Shown here one piece after another: positions 33,078 through 40,617 of a stretch of DNA of 64,000 nt. The notes under the pieces were generated by a model. It had not been told where the DNA came from. It made no database searches and saw only the letters and a list, made by a program, of their open reading frames with translations. A program made the translations under genes and the position numbers. The DNA is from Streptomyces glomeratus (GTDB lineage: Bacteria > Actinomycetota > Actinomycetes > Streptomycetales > Streptomycetaceae), in contig NZ_JAKEEB010000039.1 of assembly GCF_021462825.1 (NCBI RefSeq), forward strand, positions 1 to 64,000, in the 5' to 3' direction. Positions within the stretch are counted from its first letter, which is position 1, and the number at the start of each line of letters is the position of its first letter.

Positions 33078-34295
33078 GTGAGTAAAGAGGTAGATGAGAG
33101 CCAGAAGCCCCTACGAGTCGCGGGTCTCTTCGCGGGCGTAGGTGGTCTGGAGCTCGGTCTGGAGCAAGCTGGGCTAGAGACCGCTCTGCTCTGCGAAGTC
33201 TGGCCCCCGGCCCAAGCCGTTCTCACTAAGCAGTTCCCCAATACCCCTCTTGAGCCGGACGTCCAGCACCTCAAGGGCTTGCCCGGTGACGTTGACGTTG
33301 TCACCGCTGGTTTTCCCTGTCAGGACCTTTCACAGGCTGGGCGCACAGCCGGCATCGCGGGTGAGCAATCGGGGCTTGTCTCTCATGTCTTCCGTCTCCT
33401 TGGCAAGCACCACCCACGGTGGCTCGTGCTTGAGAACGTGCGAAACATGCTTTTCCTCGACAAGGGCAAGGCAATGCACCATCTGGTGCAGGAGCTGGAA
33501 GCCCTGGGATACGCGTGGGCTTACCGGCTGGTGGACTCACGCTTTACCGGTGTCCCGCAGCGTCGGCAGCGGGTTCTCTTCGTGGCTAGCCTCACCGAAG
33601 ATCCACGCACCGTCCTCTTCGCTGATGACGTCGGCGAGCCGAGTGGCGACGAACTGGGCACCGATGCTTACGGCTTCTACTGGACTGAGGGGCTCACGGG
33701 TCTGGGGTGGGCCCGAGACGCAGTGCCCACGGTTAAGGGAGGCTCGGCGCTGAGCATTCCATCCCCGCCGGCCATCTGGATCCCGAGCAACCCTGCGGGG
33801 CACCGGATCGTGACGCCATCGATCACGGACGCTGAGCAATTGCAAGGCTTCGCCTCGGATTGGACCCTGACCGAGACCACGGCTGGCAAGAAGGCGGGTC
33901 GTGATCGGTGGAAGCTAGTCGGCAACGCCGTCACCGTCGGCGTTTCAAAGTGGTTGGGCGAGCGACTCTTGGAACCGGGTGAGTTCGACGAGGCAGAGTT
34001 CGACTTGCTGTCGACCGATGCTCGGTGGCCTACTGCTGCCTGGGGCAGCAAGGGCAAGAGGTGGCGCTCCTACGCCTCTATGTGGCCCGAGCGCAGGGAG
34101 TACACGCACCTCCTGGATCTAGTCGACCGAAGCGGTCTGGCTCCTCTCAGTCACCGCGCCGCTGCAGGGTTTTACTCGCGAACCCAGAGAGCGAAGCTGA
34201 AGTTCGACGAGGCGTTCCTCCTTGACGTGAAGGAGCACGTCGAGCTGACAGATCCGTCCAACGTGGCGGCAGCAACTAGCAGTTCGGGCCGATAG
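33078..34295 (+). CDS. DNA (cytosine-5) methyltransferase
   Basis: The 405-aa protein (GTG start) has C5-MTase motifs: I LFAGVGGLELGL (17-28), IV GFPCQDLS with catalytic Cys81, VI ENV (119-121), VIII QRRQR (161-165), and X GNAV (282-285). The target-recognition region between VIII and IX is short (about 171-250), so the recognition sequence is probably simple, but it cannot be read from sequence. An extension of 115 residues follows motif X (RREYTHLLDLVDRSGLAPLS, FYSRTQRAKLKFDEAFLLDV), unusual for this family. It lies 24 bases upstream of the candidate nuclease. Confidence 0.93.
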   Translation: MSKEVDESQKPLRVAGLFAGVGGLELGLEQAGLETALLCEVWPPAQAVLTKQFPNTPLEPDVQHLKGLPGDVDVVTAGFPCQDLSQAGRTAGIAGEQSGLVSHVFRLLGKHHPRWLVLENVRNMLFLDKGKAMHHLVQELEALGYAWAYRLVDSRFTGVPQRRQRVLFVASLTEDPRTVLFADDVGEPSGDELGTDAYGFYWTEGLTGLGWARDAVPTVKGGSALSIPSPPAIWIPSNPAGHRIVTPSITDAEQLQGFASDWTLTETTAGKKAGRDRWKLVGNAVTVGVSKWLGERLLEPGEFDEAEFDLLSTDARWPTAAWGSKGKRWRSYASMWPERREYTHLLDLVDRSGLAPLSHRAAAGFYSRTQRAKLKFDEAFLLDVKEHVELTDPSNVAAATSSSGR

Positions 34296-34319
34296 GATCC
34301 TCCCCGAAAGGGGGGCGAC

Positions 34320-35153
34320 TTGGACGCCGTAGACATCCTCGTCAGGACTCTGAGCAAGCCTGTGAAGAGGAAGAACGACGAAGTTCAGTACCACCCTCGC
34401 AGCGATCGACACTCGAAGGTCGCGTGTTGGGGGATCATGTTCGACCTGCTGCAGACCAGTGGGCTCTTGAGGTCTCACGTCGAGGCGGGGAAGGTAGCCT
34501 TCGGTATAAACCATCAAATGGTCGACTTTGTCAACCATAAAGAAAAAGACCTCGACCTCGTCCTGTGCCGGCCCGGGTCTGGCGCCAGCAGCAAGCGGAA
34601 GCCGTACACGCTAGCATCGCTTGCGACTAAATGGGGCATTGAGCTCACGGAAGATCAGCAGACTCGCCTCGAAGGCCTCCCTGAACTGAAGGAGGCCCCG
34701 GTAGGTCATGTCCTTGTGGCACTTGAGGCAAAGGCTTGCATGACGGAACATGGCAAGGCTGGCCCGCGTCTCTATGACGAACTCAATTCTAGTCACCAAA
34801 TCGTCCACGGAGCATCCAGCCAGGCTTTGGCCGTTGGATTCTGCATGGTGAACGCGGCGGACACATTTTACAGTCCCACCAACCAGCACAATGGACCAAA
34901 AGCCAATGTGCACAAGCAGCCTCAAGCGGCTCAAAAGGCAATCGAAGCTGTGAGTCGACTTCCGCGTCGCAGTGGCAGCAGCGATCGTGGTTACGACGGT
35001 CTCGGCATTGTGGTGATAGACCTCGTTAATGACGGCACGCCGGCGAAATTGGTTACTGGCCCTCCGGCACCATCAACGGGCAATATCTTCCACTATGACT
35101 CGATGCTTAACCGTGTGGCGCACGAGTACGACACGAACTTCCGGAGCATCTGA
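34320..35153 (+). CDS. Unrecognised protein, candidate PD-(D/E)xK restriction endonuclease
   Basis: The 277-aa product starts at TTG after AAGGGGGG, 24 bases behind the methyltransferase. I do not recognise the family. A PD-(D/E)xK-like pattern is readable: DLDLVL (Asp77/Asp79) on a strand, about 57 residues, then VLVALEAKACMTEHGKAGPR with Glu136-x-Lys138 at the end of a strand, followed by a helix (RLYDELNSSHQIVHG). Flanking segments VAFGINHQMVDFVNH and GIVVIDLVND could complete the core. With vsr and a solitary C5-MTase beside it, a cognate type II restriction enzyme is the best inference. The A/T-rich codons indicate recent acquisition. Confidence 0.6.
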   Translation: MDAVDILVRTLSKPVKRKNDEVQYHPRSDRHSKVACWGIMFDLLQTSGLLRSHVEAGKVAFGINHQMVDFVNHKEKDLDLVLCRPGSGASSKRKPYTLASLATKWGIELTEDQQTRLEGLPELKEAPVGHVLVALEAKACMTEHGKAGPRLYDELNSSHQIVHGASSQALAVGFCMVNAADTFYSPTNQHNGPKANVHKQPQAAQKAIEAVSRLPRRSGSSDRGYDGLGIVVIDLVNDGTPAKLVTGPPAPSTGNIFHYDSMLNRVAHEYDTNFRSI

Positions 35154-35312
35154 ATTTCTTCAGTTGCCCATTCTTCCGAGGTCAGGCCTGATAGCGCACT
35201 CACGGTGATCTCTGCGCCGGCCACAGCAGCAAGATCACGATCTACAGCTGCAGTTAGGTAGCGGCGTTCGAGCGATGGCGAGCGGTGCCCGCTGCGACCG
35301 CCGTGGCAGGCT

Positions 35313-35510
35313 ATGCCCATGCTTCGAGAACCCGTGCAACTGACTATCAACGATGACGGCTCGATCCAACTTCCCCTTGGCCTCCTGGCAGAGGCTGGCC
35401 TAGGTTGCGGCTCCGAAATCACCGCCTACTGCCTGGGGGACGGTCGAATCACTCTTCGCCGAGCCGAAGACGCGATCAACGAACTGCTGTCCACGGGAGA
35501 TCTCACATAG
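35313..35510 (+). CDS. Small AbrB/MazE-like protein
   Basis: The 65-aa product (MPMLREPVQLTINDDGSIQL...) resembles the swapped-hairpin AbrB fold: a first strand LTINDDGSIQLP, then LGLLAEAGLGCGSEITAYCL and GDGRITLRRAEDAINELL. Such proteins act as antitoxins or DNA-binding regulators. No toxin gene follows it, so it may regulate the cargo. It lies between the candidate nuclease and the convergent HNH gene. The AUG six bases later is an alternative start. Confidence 0.5.
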   Translation: MPMLREPVQLTINDDGSIQLPLGLLAEAGLGCGSEITAYCLGDGRITLRRAEDAINELLSTGDLT

Positions 35511-35643
35511 ACGATGGCGCACCAGGAAGATGGCGGTCGACCAAGTAGTCCCATCTCCGGCTAAACCGACTTGGTCCGTGATTTCGCGCTGATTCATGAC
35601 TGTTGGACGAAACACTGGCATTGAGACCGGTAGGCCAGTGTCC

Positions 35644-36618
35644 CTATACGGTGGCCACCTCAGCGGGGGCCTGCTGGGGAAACGTGGGGGCCGGCGCCTG
35701 CACGCGGTGCATATCCCAGTGCTTGCTCAGCCACTTGAGATGATCGTCTGTCACGGGCACGGTCAACGGGGAGCCGTTCAACTTTGCGTAGTCCGGGTAC
35801 GCCTTGAGAGCATCGGCCACGTGCAGGGTCTTGGTCTGGGGGCTGACGGCGATCAGCCCGAGATCGAAGAGCCGGTGCAGGTCACGGCGCAACAGCAGAC
35901 CACCGCCCTTGTGGTGCTTGCCGTTGGCCGCGTAGCTGTACAGGTGCGCCGCCTCCAACGCCTGGACCGGGGCCGGCCCGGTGAACGCGCATACCTCGCC
36001 GAACACGTCCAGCAGGTGCTTACGGAAGGTGGGCTGCCCTTTACGTACGCGGATGGTCGCGGTGCCATGTCCTTCGGCGATCACCTGCTGGGTCGTGTCG
36101 ATGACGCCCAGCGGCAGCGGCATGCCGCCGTGAGTGAGGGCGTGCTGGAAGTCGTCCCAGCGCAGTTCACGCAGGCTGTTCTGAGACGCGGGTTGCACGC
36201 ACAGCGCGCGCAGCTCCGGCGCGGTCAGGGTGCCGCGTGAGTCAATCCAGCCGGCCTCATGCCGGCTGCGGTAGGTGGTGACCTGCTTGCGCTTCCAGCC
36301 GGCCTGGTCGGATTCGTACTTGCATTTCTGGTTCCAGCACACGAACCGGGGCAGCTTCTTCTTTCGCTCGGCCACATCGGCCCTGCCGCACTTGAGGCAG
36401 TACGGGGTTTCCTTCTCGGCCTGCCCGACCTCGATGTCCTCGACTACCGACAGACCCAGCAGCTCGGTGGCGTCCCACAATGCGATCACGTCACCGACCT
36501 TCAGCTTGGCGTGGTTGTTCACCGTGTTGTCCCAGCTGTAGTGGGTGGCGGGGTTGTCGTCGTAGCCCTCGCTTACCCGCTTGCTTCCAGCCTTCGCCAG
36601 TACCAGCCACGCCGTCAT
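35644..36618 (-). CDS. EVE-like/zinc-ribbon/HNH endonuclease, candidate modification-dependent nuclease
   Basis: The 324-aa protein starts after GGAGGG. Residues 1-65 resemble an EVE/PUA-like domain (AWLVLAKAGSK, HYSWDNTVNNHAKLKVGD, DVIALWDATELLGLSVVEDI), the module that flips out modified cytosine. A zinc ribbon follows (Cys74, 77, 94, 99). The C-terminal domain, residues about 200-250, is HNH_2 type (CAFTGPAPVQALEAAHLYSY with His215, then LLLRRDLHRLFDLG with Asp236/His238). EVE-HNH proteins are known as type IV enzymes that cut DNA with modified C; this assignment is inference. It is transcribed convergently to the rest of the cargo. Confidence 0.78.
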   Translation of the reverse strand: MTAWLVLAKAGSKRVSEGYDDNPATHYSWDNTVNNHAKLKVGDVIALWDATELLGLSVVEDIEVGQAEKETPYCLKCGRADVAERKKKLPRFVCWNQKCKYESDQAGWKRKQVTTYRSRHEAGWIDSRGTLTAPELRALCVQPASQNSLRELRWDDFQHALTHGGMPLPLGVIDTTQQVIAEGHGTATIRVRKGQPTFRKHLLDVFGEVCAFTGPAPVQALEAAHLYSYAANGKHHKGGGLLLRRDLHRLFDLGLIAVSPQTKTLHVADALKAYPDYAKLNGSPLTVPVTDDHLKWLSKHWDMHRVQAPAPTFPQQAPAEVATV

Positions 36619-36687
36619 TAAGCCCTCCCCAAACACATGGAACCAAGATGTTCCCACGCGGGGCATGTGCTGGTGCGGCGACCTTGT

Positions 36688-36716
36688 TTGACACCTGGGT
36701 TCGGTGCAGCCATAAT
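36688..36716 (+). promoter_or_regulatory. Consensus sigma-70-type promoter
   Basis: TTGACA (36688-36693), 17-base spacer, CATAAT (36711-36716). It points at the small gene at 36843, with a leader of about 120 bases. Confidence 0.65.
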
Positions 36717-36809
36717 GCAGCTACGCCTACTTCAGTGATCTTGTTCCTGTGTAGGTCGAGGTGGAGTGCTGGGCATTGCGTAGCCCTACTGTACTTTTTG
36801 GCCACATTC

Positions 36810-36841
36810 GACTACACCCCGTTCCATCAAAGGGTGTAGTC
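36810..36841 (+). promoter_or_regulatory. Leader hairpin at the start of a small gene
   Basis: GACTACACCC and GGGTGTAGTC pair perfectly around a 12-base loop. The second arm ends one base before the GTG at 36843 and covers where a ribosome site would lie, so it may control translation, or be an operator. Confidence 0.45.
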
Positions 36842-36842
36842 C

Positions 36843-36989
36843 GTGTTTTTCGAGATCGTGGCCCTTCTGGGCGTTCTGCTCCTCCCCATGGTGCGTCTAG
36901 TGATCGGTATCGTCGCGCTTCGTCGGTGCGACAGCTGTGACGTGCCGGAGGTCGTGAAGGCTCTCGCCTTCGGCAAGAGGGGCAAGTAG
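36843..36989 (+). CDS. 48-aa membrane protein, unknown function
   Basis: GTG-started frame: hydrophobic helix (VFFEIVALLGVLLLPMVRLV) and a short C-terminal part with a Cys pair (RRCDSCDVPEVVKALAFG, ending KRGK). It is supported by an upstream consensus promoter, a leader hairpin and a downstream terminator, so it is probably real although it is too short for a family assignment. No ribosome site is exposed if the hairpin forms. Confidence 0.5.
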   Translation: MFFEIVALLGVLLLPMVRLVIGIVALRRCDSCDVPEVVKALAFGKRGK

Positions 36990-36999
36990 CGGCAAGGTC

Positions 37000-37031
37000 T
37001 GAAGCCCTGTCCTCGATGGTTCAGGGCTTCA
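37000..37031 (+). terminator. Terminator of the 48-aa gene
   Basis: TGAAGCCCTG and CAGGGCTTCA pair perfectly around a 12-base loop, followed by ATTCTTCCC. Confidence 0.75.
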
Positions 37032-37956
37032 ATTCTTCCCGCGTAAGACGCACCGCAGCCTCTTCCCACCACTCACCCCAGCTCCCATCCCGTCCGCCGT
37101 CGACCCACACACCGTGGAGCGGGCGTGGTCCCTGGCGTCCAGGTGGAGCGCGCCACTGTACGAACGACCTGGACGCCAGGGGCCGCGTCTGCTCGGCTCT
37201 GCCTGGGTCGATGGTGTGCGGGATGGGAGCCCCCAGCATCCGCCACGACGGACCCGCGGTCGGCGATGGCGCCCCTCCATCCCGGTGCCGGCCGATCCCC
37301 CGCCGGAGGCTCTGTTCTGACCGCAGCCGCAGACGGGTTCTCCCTCTCTCATGGCCGCTCCTGCCGTCCGGCCGGTGGCCTGGTGCGGGATCAGCGGGCC
37401 GTACGAACGCCTGCGCGTCTGGCAGCGTCGGCCCGCATGCCGCCGCCACCACGATCCGGCCTCTTGCGGTAATACAAAGCGTCTTTGACCTGCACTTTTG
37501 GGGATCACCGTTCGCCCCCGTGCCCGTGTTGGAATGTGGCCGCTGCGTGCGGCGACGGACGGGCGGCGACGTGCGGCCGGTGGCGAAGACAAGTGAGGCG
37601 GCGCGGCGGCGACCGGCCGGCGCCGCCGCGCTTGGCGCGGCCCCTCGGGACTTGATCCGATCTACTGGTGTAGGCAACCGGGTGGAAAGGGATGCGCGGT
37701 GGCCCCAGTAGCGGGGCGTTGGGTCGAGCTGCTGTTGCGTCTTCCCCTTCCTGAGGCCGGATCGTGGTGGCGGTGGTGTGGGGGCCGGGAGCGGCCGTTG
37801 ATGCGCTTGGGCGGAGGGTGCGGCGGTCGGGTTGGCGATGATCCAAGAGCGCCGTTGGCCGCCGGACCAGCGAGCGAAGCGAGCCTTGATGATGTAGGGA
37901 AACTCCCACCGCACAACTGATCGTCTCTGTCGGCGGTCAGGCTCGACGGCTACGCT
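37032..37956. other. Large non-coding region of the AICE
   Basis: About 920 bases without a convincing gene. It contains the long imperfect palindrome (37081-37240, listed separately) and, just before the GntR gene, a short stretch that looks conserved in related elements as far as I recall (GCGAGCGAAGCGAGCC). Open frames here are by-products of GC content. A replication or transfer locus is likely because no other long non-coding stretch exists in the element. Confidence 0.5.
37081..37240. repeat. Long imperfect inverted repeat, candidate single-strand origin or transfer locus
   Basis: The arms (about 37081-37144 and 37167-37235) share a perfect 15-bp inner stem (CCCTGGCGTCCAGGT with its complement), then CGTCGACCCA against TGGGTCGATG and an outer GCTCCCATCCCG against CGGGATGGGAGC. 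The loop is 22 bases. A structure of this size is typical of single-strand origins of rolling-circle replicons. Confidence 0.55.
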
Positions 37957-37976
37957 GTTGTGTCGGCCGACATAAC
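37957..37976. promoter_or_regulatory. Palindromic operator before the GntR-NUDIX gene
   Basis: GTTGTGTCGGCCGACATAAC has an exact core TGTCGGCCGACA with nearly symmetric flanks, 22 bp upstream of the chosen ATG. Probably autoregulation by the GntR domain; inferred from position. Confidence 0.6.
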
Positions 37977-37998
37977 ACGACGGGAGCGTGCTCAGCGG

Positions 37999-38793
37999 AT
38001 GGGACCGAAGTCGGAGCGGGTGTACCGCACGATTCGTGAGTGGATCTCGGCGGGCAAGTACCTGCCGGGTGCAAAGCTCCCTTCCGAGCGAACCCTCTCT
38101 GAGGAGCTGGAGATCGGCCGTACGGCGTTGCGGCAGGTGCTGGCGAGGCTCGTTGCCGAACGCGTCATCGAGGTGCACGGCCGAAGCTCCTATCGCGTGC
38201 CGGATCGCTCGGTTAGCACTGAGGCGCCCAGGGACCTGGAGCCATGGCAAATCCACGGTGAGCGGACGTTGTATGACAACCGGTGGGTGAAGCTAAGCCT
38301 CGTCGACGTAGAGCCCCCGGGCGTCGAGCGGTTCGAACATCACGTAGTCCGGCTGCATCACGTGGCGATCGCCGCTGTCCTGGACGACCAAGACCGTGTG
38401 CTCATGCTCTGGCGCTATCGCTTCGTCCCCGAGTCGTTTGGCTGGGAGCTTCCGGGCGGCATCGTGGATGACGGAGAAGACTCCGCCGCGGCTGCCCTCC
38501 GTGAGGTTGAGGAAGAGACGGGCTGGCGGCCGGATGCGCTGGAGCACATCGTGACCTATCAGCCCATGGTGGGCATGGTCGACTCGCCGCACGAGATCTT
38601 CGTAGGCCGTGGAGCCAGGCGTGTCGGTGACCCAACCGACGTCGAGGAGTCCGGTCACGTTGCATGGGTGCCGCTCGCCGACATCCCCGGACTCATGGAA
38701 CGGGGCGAGTTGCTGGGCTCAGGAACGCTCGTTGCGCTTCTCCACGTTCTCGCCTCGCGTGCCGCGGGGTCGTCGCCTACAGCCGCTGCGTGA
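37999..38793 (+). CDS. GntR-NUDIX fusion regulator of the AICE (KorSA plus Pif in one protein)
   Basis: The product is 264 aa from the ATG. An alternative GTG 39 bases upstream would put the operator inside the gene. The N-terminal winged helix is GntR type (MGPKSERVYRTIREWISAGK, LPSERTLSEELEIGRTALRQ). The C-terminal part is a NUDIX hydrolase; its box is at 167-189 when counted from that upstream GTG (GGIVDDGEDSAAAALREVEE continuing ETGW), fitting GX5EX7REUXEEXGU. In pSAM2, KorSA (GntR) and Pif (NUDIX, blocks redundant transfer) are separate genes. Here they are one polypeptide, suggesting direct coupling of repression and transfer control. It ends overlapping the convergent XRE-like gene by 17 bases. 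Confidence 0.85.
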   Translation: MGPKSERVYRTIREWISAGKYLPGAKLPSERTLSEELEIGRTALRQVLARLVAERVIEVHGRSSYRVPDRSVSTEAPRDLEPWQIHGERTLYDNRWVKLSLVDVEPPGVERFEHHVVRLHHVAIAAVLDDQDRVLMLWRYRFVPESFGWELPGGIVDDGEDSAAAALREVEEETGWRPDALEHIVTYQPMVGMVDSPHEIFVGRGARRVGDPTDVEESGHVAWVPLADIPGLMERGELLGSGTLVALLHVLASRAAGSSPTAAA

Positions 38794-39916
38794 GCTGTTC
38801 GATACGCCGACGGTGACGCACTGATCCGGTCCGGCTGGCCAGCAGTCGGGCCTCTCGCAGATGTTCATGGGCCTGGTCGTACTCGCCGCGCGCGAGATGG
38901 GCCTGGGCTAGATCACATCGCAATCCGGCTGTTGCCCGGACGAATGTCGGGTCTGCGGAGTCCAGTGCGACGTACAAGTTCTCCACCGCGTCGGCGTCCC
39001 CGAGCTGTGCAAGCACGTTCCCGCGCCACCGGGCCAAATGGCCTTCGTTCAGGAAGATGCTCAGCATGTCGGGGTCCCGAGCCTCTTGGCCCTGTGGCAG
39101 CAGCCGCGCCGCGTTTTCCAGCGCCCGCCGGCAGTCGTCGGGCATCCCAGCCTTGGCACAGATCTCAGCCTCGGCCGCATACAACCACGCTTGGAGCCGT
39201 GGCGACGTCATCTTGCCCCCGACGCGCTGAGCGTCGCGAACAAGCTGGACCGCGATCGCAGGGCGGCCAGCATCACACAGCACGTAAGCCTGTTCAGCCG
39301 TAGCGTGCGCGAGGTACATCGGCTCGCCGGCCTCGTTGGCTGCCCGCTTGCCCAGCTCGTAGTGACGCCAAGCGCGTTCCACCGCTCCTACGTCGAGGGC
39401 CTGCCAGGCTGCCAGCGTCGCCGCGCCCGCTAACGCGCGAGCAACAGGGCGGCGGGTCTCCGGAAGCACGGCAAAGGTCAGCGCGTCTTCCAACGTCGAC
39501 AGGTGACCGGTCATCTGATCGACGAGGCTTGCGGCGCCCATCTGCCGATCGACGGTCCGCAACAGCTCCGTCTGATCCATGAAGGTCTTGACCATGGTCA
39601 GGCTGACGCTCCGCGCCGCATCGATCCGGGTCACAAGCTCGTCGTATCCGTCGGCCTGGATCGGTTCGGCAGGGGCTGTGTGCCTGTCGAAAAGCTCGTC
39701 ATCTGTGGCGCCCAGGAGGGCCCGAAGGATCTTCGCGTACCGGTCGCTGATCTGCCTCTTGCCGTTCTCCCACTCCGAGACGTAGACCCGCAGGCTCGCC
39801 GTGGACGCGACCGTGAGCATGTGCTTTCGGGCGTACTGCTCTATCTCGCGAACCAACCGTTCTTGCGACCATTCGCGTGCAGTCCGCACCGCCCGGAGTC
39901 CGCCAGCCACGTGCAC
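38777..39916 (-). CDS. XRE-like DNA-binding protein with TPR-like C-terminal region
   Basis: The 379-aa protein (GTG start) begins with a helix-turn-helix (LRAVRTAREWSQERLVREIE, ASLRVYVSEWENGKRQISDR). The C-terminal 250 residues are all-helical with TPR-like repeats (AWRHYELGKRAANEAGEPMY, AIAVQLVRDAQRVGGK, AQAHLARGEYDQAHEHLREA). Such proteins often sense peptides or act in phage/plasmid control. It reads away from the operator pair at 40106-40144. It is conserved in AICEs as far as I recall; function is not established. Confidence 0.78.
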   Translation of the reverse strand: MHVAGGLRAVRTAREWSQERLVREIEQYARKHMLTVASTASLRVYVSEWENGKRQISDRYAKILRALLGATDDELFDRHTAPAEPIQADGYDELVTRIDAARSVSLTMVKTFMDQTELLRTVDRQMGAASLVDQMTGHLSTLEDALTFAVLPETRRPVARALAGAATLAAWQALDVGAVERAWRHYELGKRAANEAGEPMYLAHATAEQAYVLCDAGRPAIAVQLVRDAQRVGGKMTSPRLQAWLYAAEAEICAKAGMPDDCRRALENAARLLPQGQEARDPDMLSIFLNEGHLARWRGNVLAQLGDADAVENLYVALDSADPTFVRATAGLRCDLAQAHLARGEYDQAHEHLREARLLASRTGSVRHRRRIEQLTQRL

Positions 39917-40105
39917 CGCCCTGCGTGTGATTCCTGATCCCTAACAGCAGCATGCATCACATTGACGCAGGTCGGGAGGGGTTAACCCCGACCTTAACTG
40001 TGCTGCCGTGAACCTCTGTTGGCTACCGATGTGTTGAGCTGCGGAGTTCCCTAGAAGTGTCGCAAGAAGGCGAGTTGAAGAAGCCGGACAGCGGCGTCGC
40101 TTGAC

Positions 40106-40144
40106 ATCTGGTGCGCACCAGATGCAACCTGTTGGTGCGCACCA
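40106..40144. promoter_or_regulatory. Twin palindromic operator of the conjugation operon
   Basis: TGGTGCGCACCA occurs twice (40109-40120 and 40133-40144, centres 24 bp apart); the first extends to an 18-bp perfect palindrome ATCTGGTGCGCACCAGAT (40106-40123). A TTGACA box (40101-40106) overlaps the first site, so binding would block transcription of the genes from 40258 on. The rest of 39917-40257 shows no gene. Confidence 0.75.
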
Positions 40145-40257
40145 GTTGGAAGCCCAACTACCCAAGCGCCTGAGCGCTTTGGCTCAACGTCAGCACAGGA
40201 GCGGCGACCCACCGCCAAGCAAGTACGCCGCTCCCGCCCCTCGAAGGGAACTCCATC

Positions 40258-40614
40258 ATGCGTCAGATCCCCGTCGACACGAACGGCGCGACCCTCATGG
40301 TCGCTCAGCCTCCGCAGACGAAGATGCGCGATAAGCGCAACGGTGTGATCGCCACTGACCGGGACACTGGTCACACGCTCGTGACCGTGGACGTGCTGTT
40401 CGTGATGAACGGCAACGCGGAGGTCATCACGGTCACCGTGGCCGAGCCGGACATCTCCGGTGAGCTGGCCATGGGCAGCTCGATCGCGGTGACCGGTCTG
40501 GTCGCCGTGCCGTGGGAGAACGAGTTCAACGGCCAGAAGCGGCACGGGATCAGCTTCCGCGCCGTCGCGGTCACCTCGCTGGCTGCCGGTGCCTCGAAGC
40601 CGAAGGCGGCTTGA
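40258..40614 (+). CDS. Small AICE protein upstream of the translocase, unknown function
   Basis: The 118-aa product (MRQIPVDTNGATLMVAQPPQ...) starts after AAGGGA. It is beta-rich (TGHTLVTVDVLFVMNG, EVITVTVAEPDISGELAMGS, GLVAVPWENEFNGQKRHGIS), which is compatible with an OB-like or SSB-like fold, but this is only an impression. It is the first gene of the conjugation operon, immediately before the translocase (3-base gap), a placement usual in AICEs. Confidence 0.7.
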   Translation: MRQIPVDTNGATLMVAQPPQTKMRDKRNGVIATDRDTGHTLVTVDVLFVMNGNAEVITVTVAEPDISGELAMGSSIAVTGLVAVPWENEFNGQKRHGISFRAVAVTSLAAGASKPKAA

Positions 40615-40617
40615 GCC

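Noticed and set aside
37032..37950. Several plus and minus strand frames in the AICE non-coding region
   Set aside because: Poor starts, Pro/Arg-rich shadow composition and overlap with the long palindrome; no family features.
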